Below, one piece after another: positions 6,126 through 6,300 of a stretch of 6,300 bases of DNA. The position numbers were made by a program, and so were the translations under genes. The stretch comes from JARDZI01 sp041639705 (GTDB lineage Bacteria; Bacillota; Clostridia; Clostridiales; Caloramatoraceae): positions 1 to 6,300 of the forward strand of contig JBEQBT010000202.1 in the NCBI GenBank assembly GCA_041639705.1, in the 5' to 3' direction. Below the pieces are notes generated by a model. The model did no database searches, was not told where the DNA came from, and saw only the letters and a program-made list of their open reading frames with translations. Within the stretch, counting starts at the first letter, position 1, and every line of letters begins with the position of its first letter.

Positions 6126-6282
6126 GGGCTGTTGCATAATTCGAATTAGAACGGAAAAAGATTCGACCCTAACGCTCAGAAGGACAATTTACTAAAAAAA
6201 GTGTGTCATTCTGAGGGCTTTATGCCGGTCGAATCTTTTATACTTTCAGGTTTAGTTTATTTTAGCTATTATGCAACAGCCC
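6126..6282. mobile_element. 157-bp MITE-like element with perfect terminal inverted repeats
   Basis: The ends are perfect 15-bp inverted repeats, GGGCTGTTGCATAAT at 6126-6140 and its complement at 6268-6282. There is no reading frame inside that could encode a transposase, so any movement would depend on an enzyme from elsewhere. The repeat resembles, from memory, ends of insertion sequences beginning GGGGCTGTTGCA; I cannot fix the family, though IS1182-like is a guess. Flanks share only the dinucleotide CA on both sides, so no convincing target duplication is seen. The element starts nine bases after the ogt stop and its internal hairpins could serve as the 3' end of the ogt transcript. Confidence 0.75.
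6156..6239. repeat. Internal palindromic module of the element
   Basis: AAAAGATTCGACC (6156-6168) pairs perfectly with GGTCGAATCTTTT (6227-6239). Further in, CTCAGAAGGACA (6175-6186) pairs with TGTCATTCTGAG (6204-6215) with one mismatch, leaving a loop of 17 bases. Both strands of this module end in short T-runs, so it is also terminator-like. The ATTCTGAG...GAATCTTTT arrangement recalls interspersed repeats common in clostridial and other genomes, from memory only. Confidence 0.7.
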
Positions 6283-6300
6283 CACTAACATTCATGTATG

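Noticed and set aside
5971..6195. 74-residue frame overlapping the ogt end and entering the element
   Set aside because: It uses another frame through the Ogt active site codons and ends within the inverted-repeat element; no family resemblance.
6122..6284. CA dinucleotide on both sides of the element as a target-site duplication
   Set aside because: Two bases match by chance once in sixteen, and longer flanks do not agree.
1..6300. CRISPR array, tRNA, rRNA, phage or defence genes
   Set aside because: No regularly spaced repeats, no cloverleaf or TPsiC-like GGTTCRA segments, and no toxin, nuclease or phage-like proteins were seen on either strand.

Overview
The window is AT-rich, with a strong AGGAGG-type Shine-Dalgarno (SD) sequence before nearly every gene, two TTG starts, short intergenic gaps and simple stem-loop/T-run terminators. 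This points to a low-GC Gram-positive bacterium, most likely a Clostridium-like Firmicute. The assignment rests on sequence style and on similarity of the proteins to families I remember; no search was run.

Layout. At the left edge is the 3' end of a plus-strand gene that looks like the C-terminus of a sugar-type ABC transporter ATPase. A bidirectional terminator follows. Next comes a minus-strand operon, psd then pssA, which makes phosphatidylethanolamine from CDP-diacylglycerol via phosphatidylserine. A 240-bp divergent spacer separates it from two plus-strand genes, a two-CBS-domain protein resembling B. subtilis YhcV and a DgkB/YegS-type lipid kinase. Each of these has its own ribosome binding site, and a clear terminator lies between them. 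A convergent terminator follows, and then a minus-strand operon of a YgiQ-family radical SAM protein and, one base downstream, a DedA-family membrane protein. Another divergent spacer leads to a plus-strand methylated-DNA--cysteine methyltransferase (Ogt/MGMT). Nine bases after its stop codon begins a 157-bp non-coding element with perfect 15-bp terminal inverted repeats and nested internal palindromes. It looks like a MITE, and the window ends just beyond it.

How the genes relate. Four of the genes concern membrane lipid chemistry: PssA and Psd make PE, the lipid kinase returns diacylglycerol to phosphatidate (the precursor of CDP-diacylglycerol), and DedA-family proteins move lipids across the membrane. 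They lie in three separate transcription units, so co-regulation is not shown. The radical SAM protein, the CBS protein and the DNA-repair protein have no evident link to lipids.

Most of the window is ordinary housekeeping sequence, and I do not see a new multi-gene system. The points most worth a second look are a three-copy GTAAAT direct repeat at about one-helical-turn spacing on the psd promoter, the nested palindromic element and the orphan ribosome-binding-like sequence at its edge, and a DedA protein lacking both arginines of the usual family motif.
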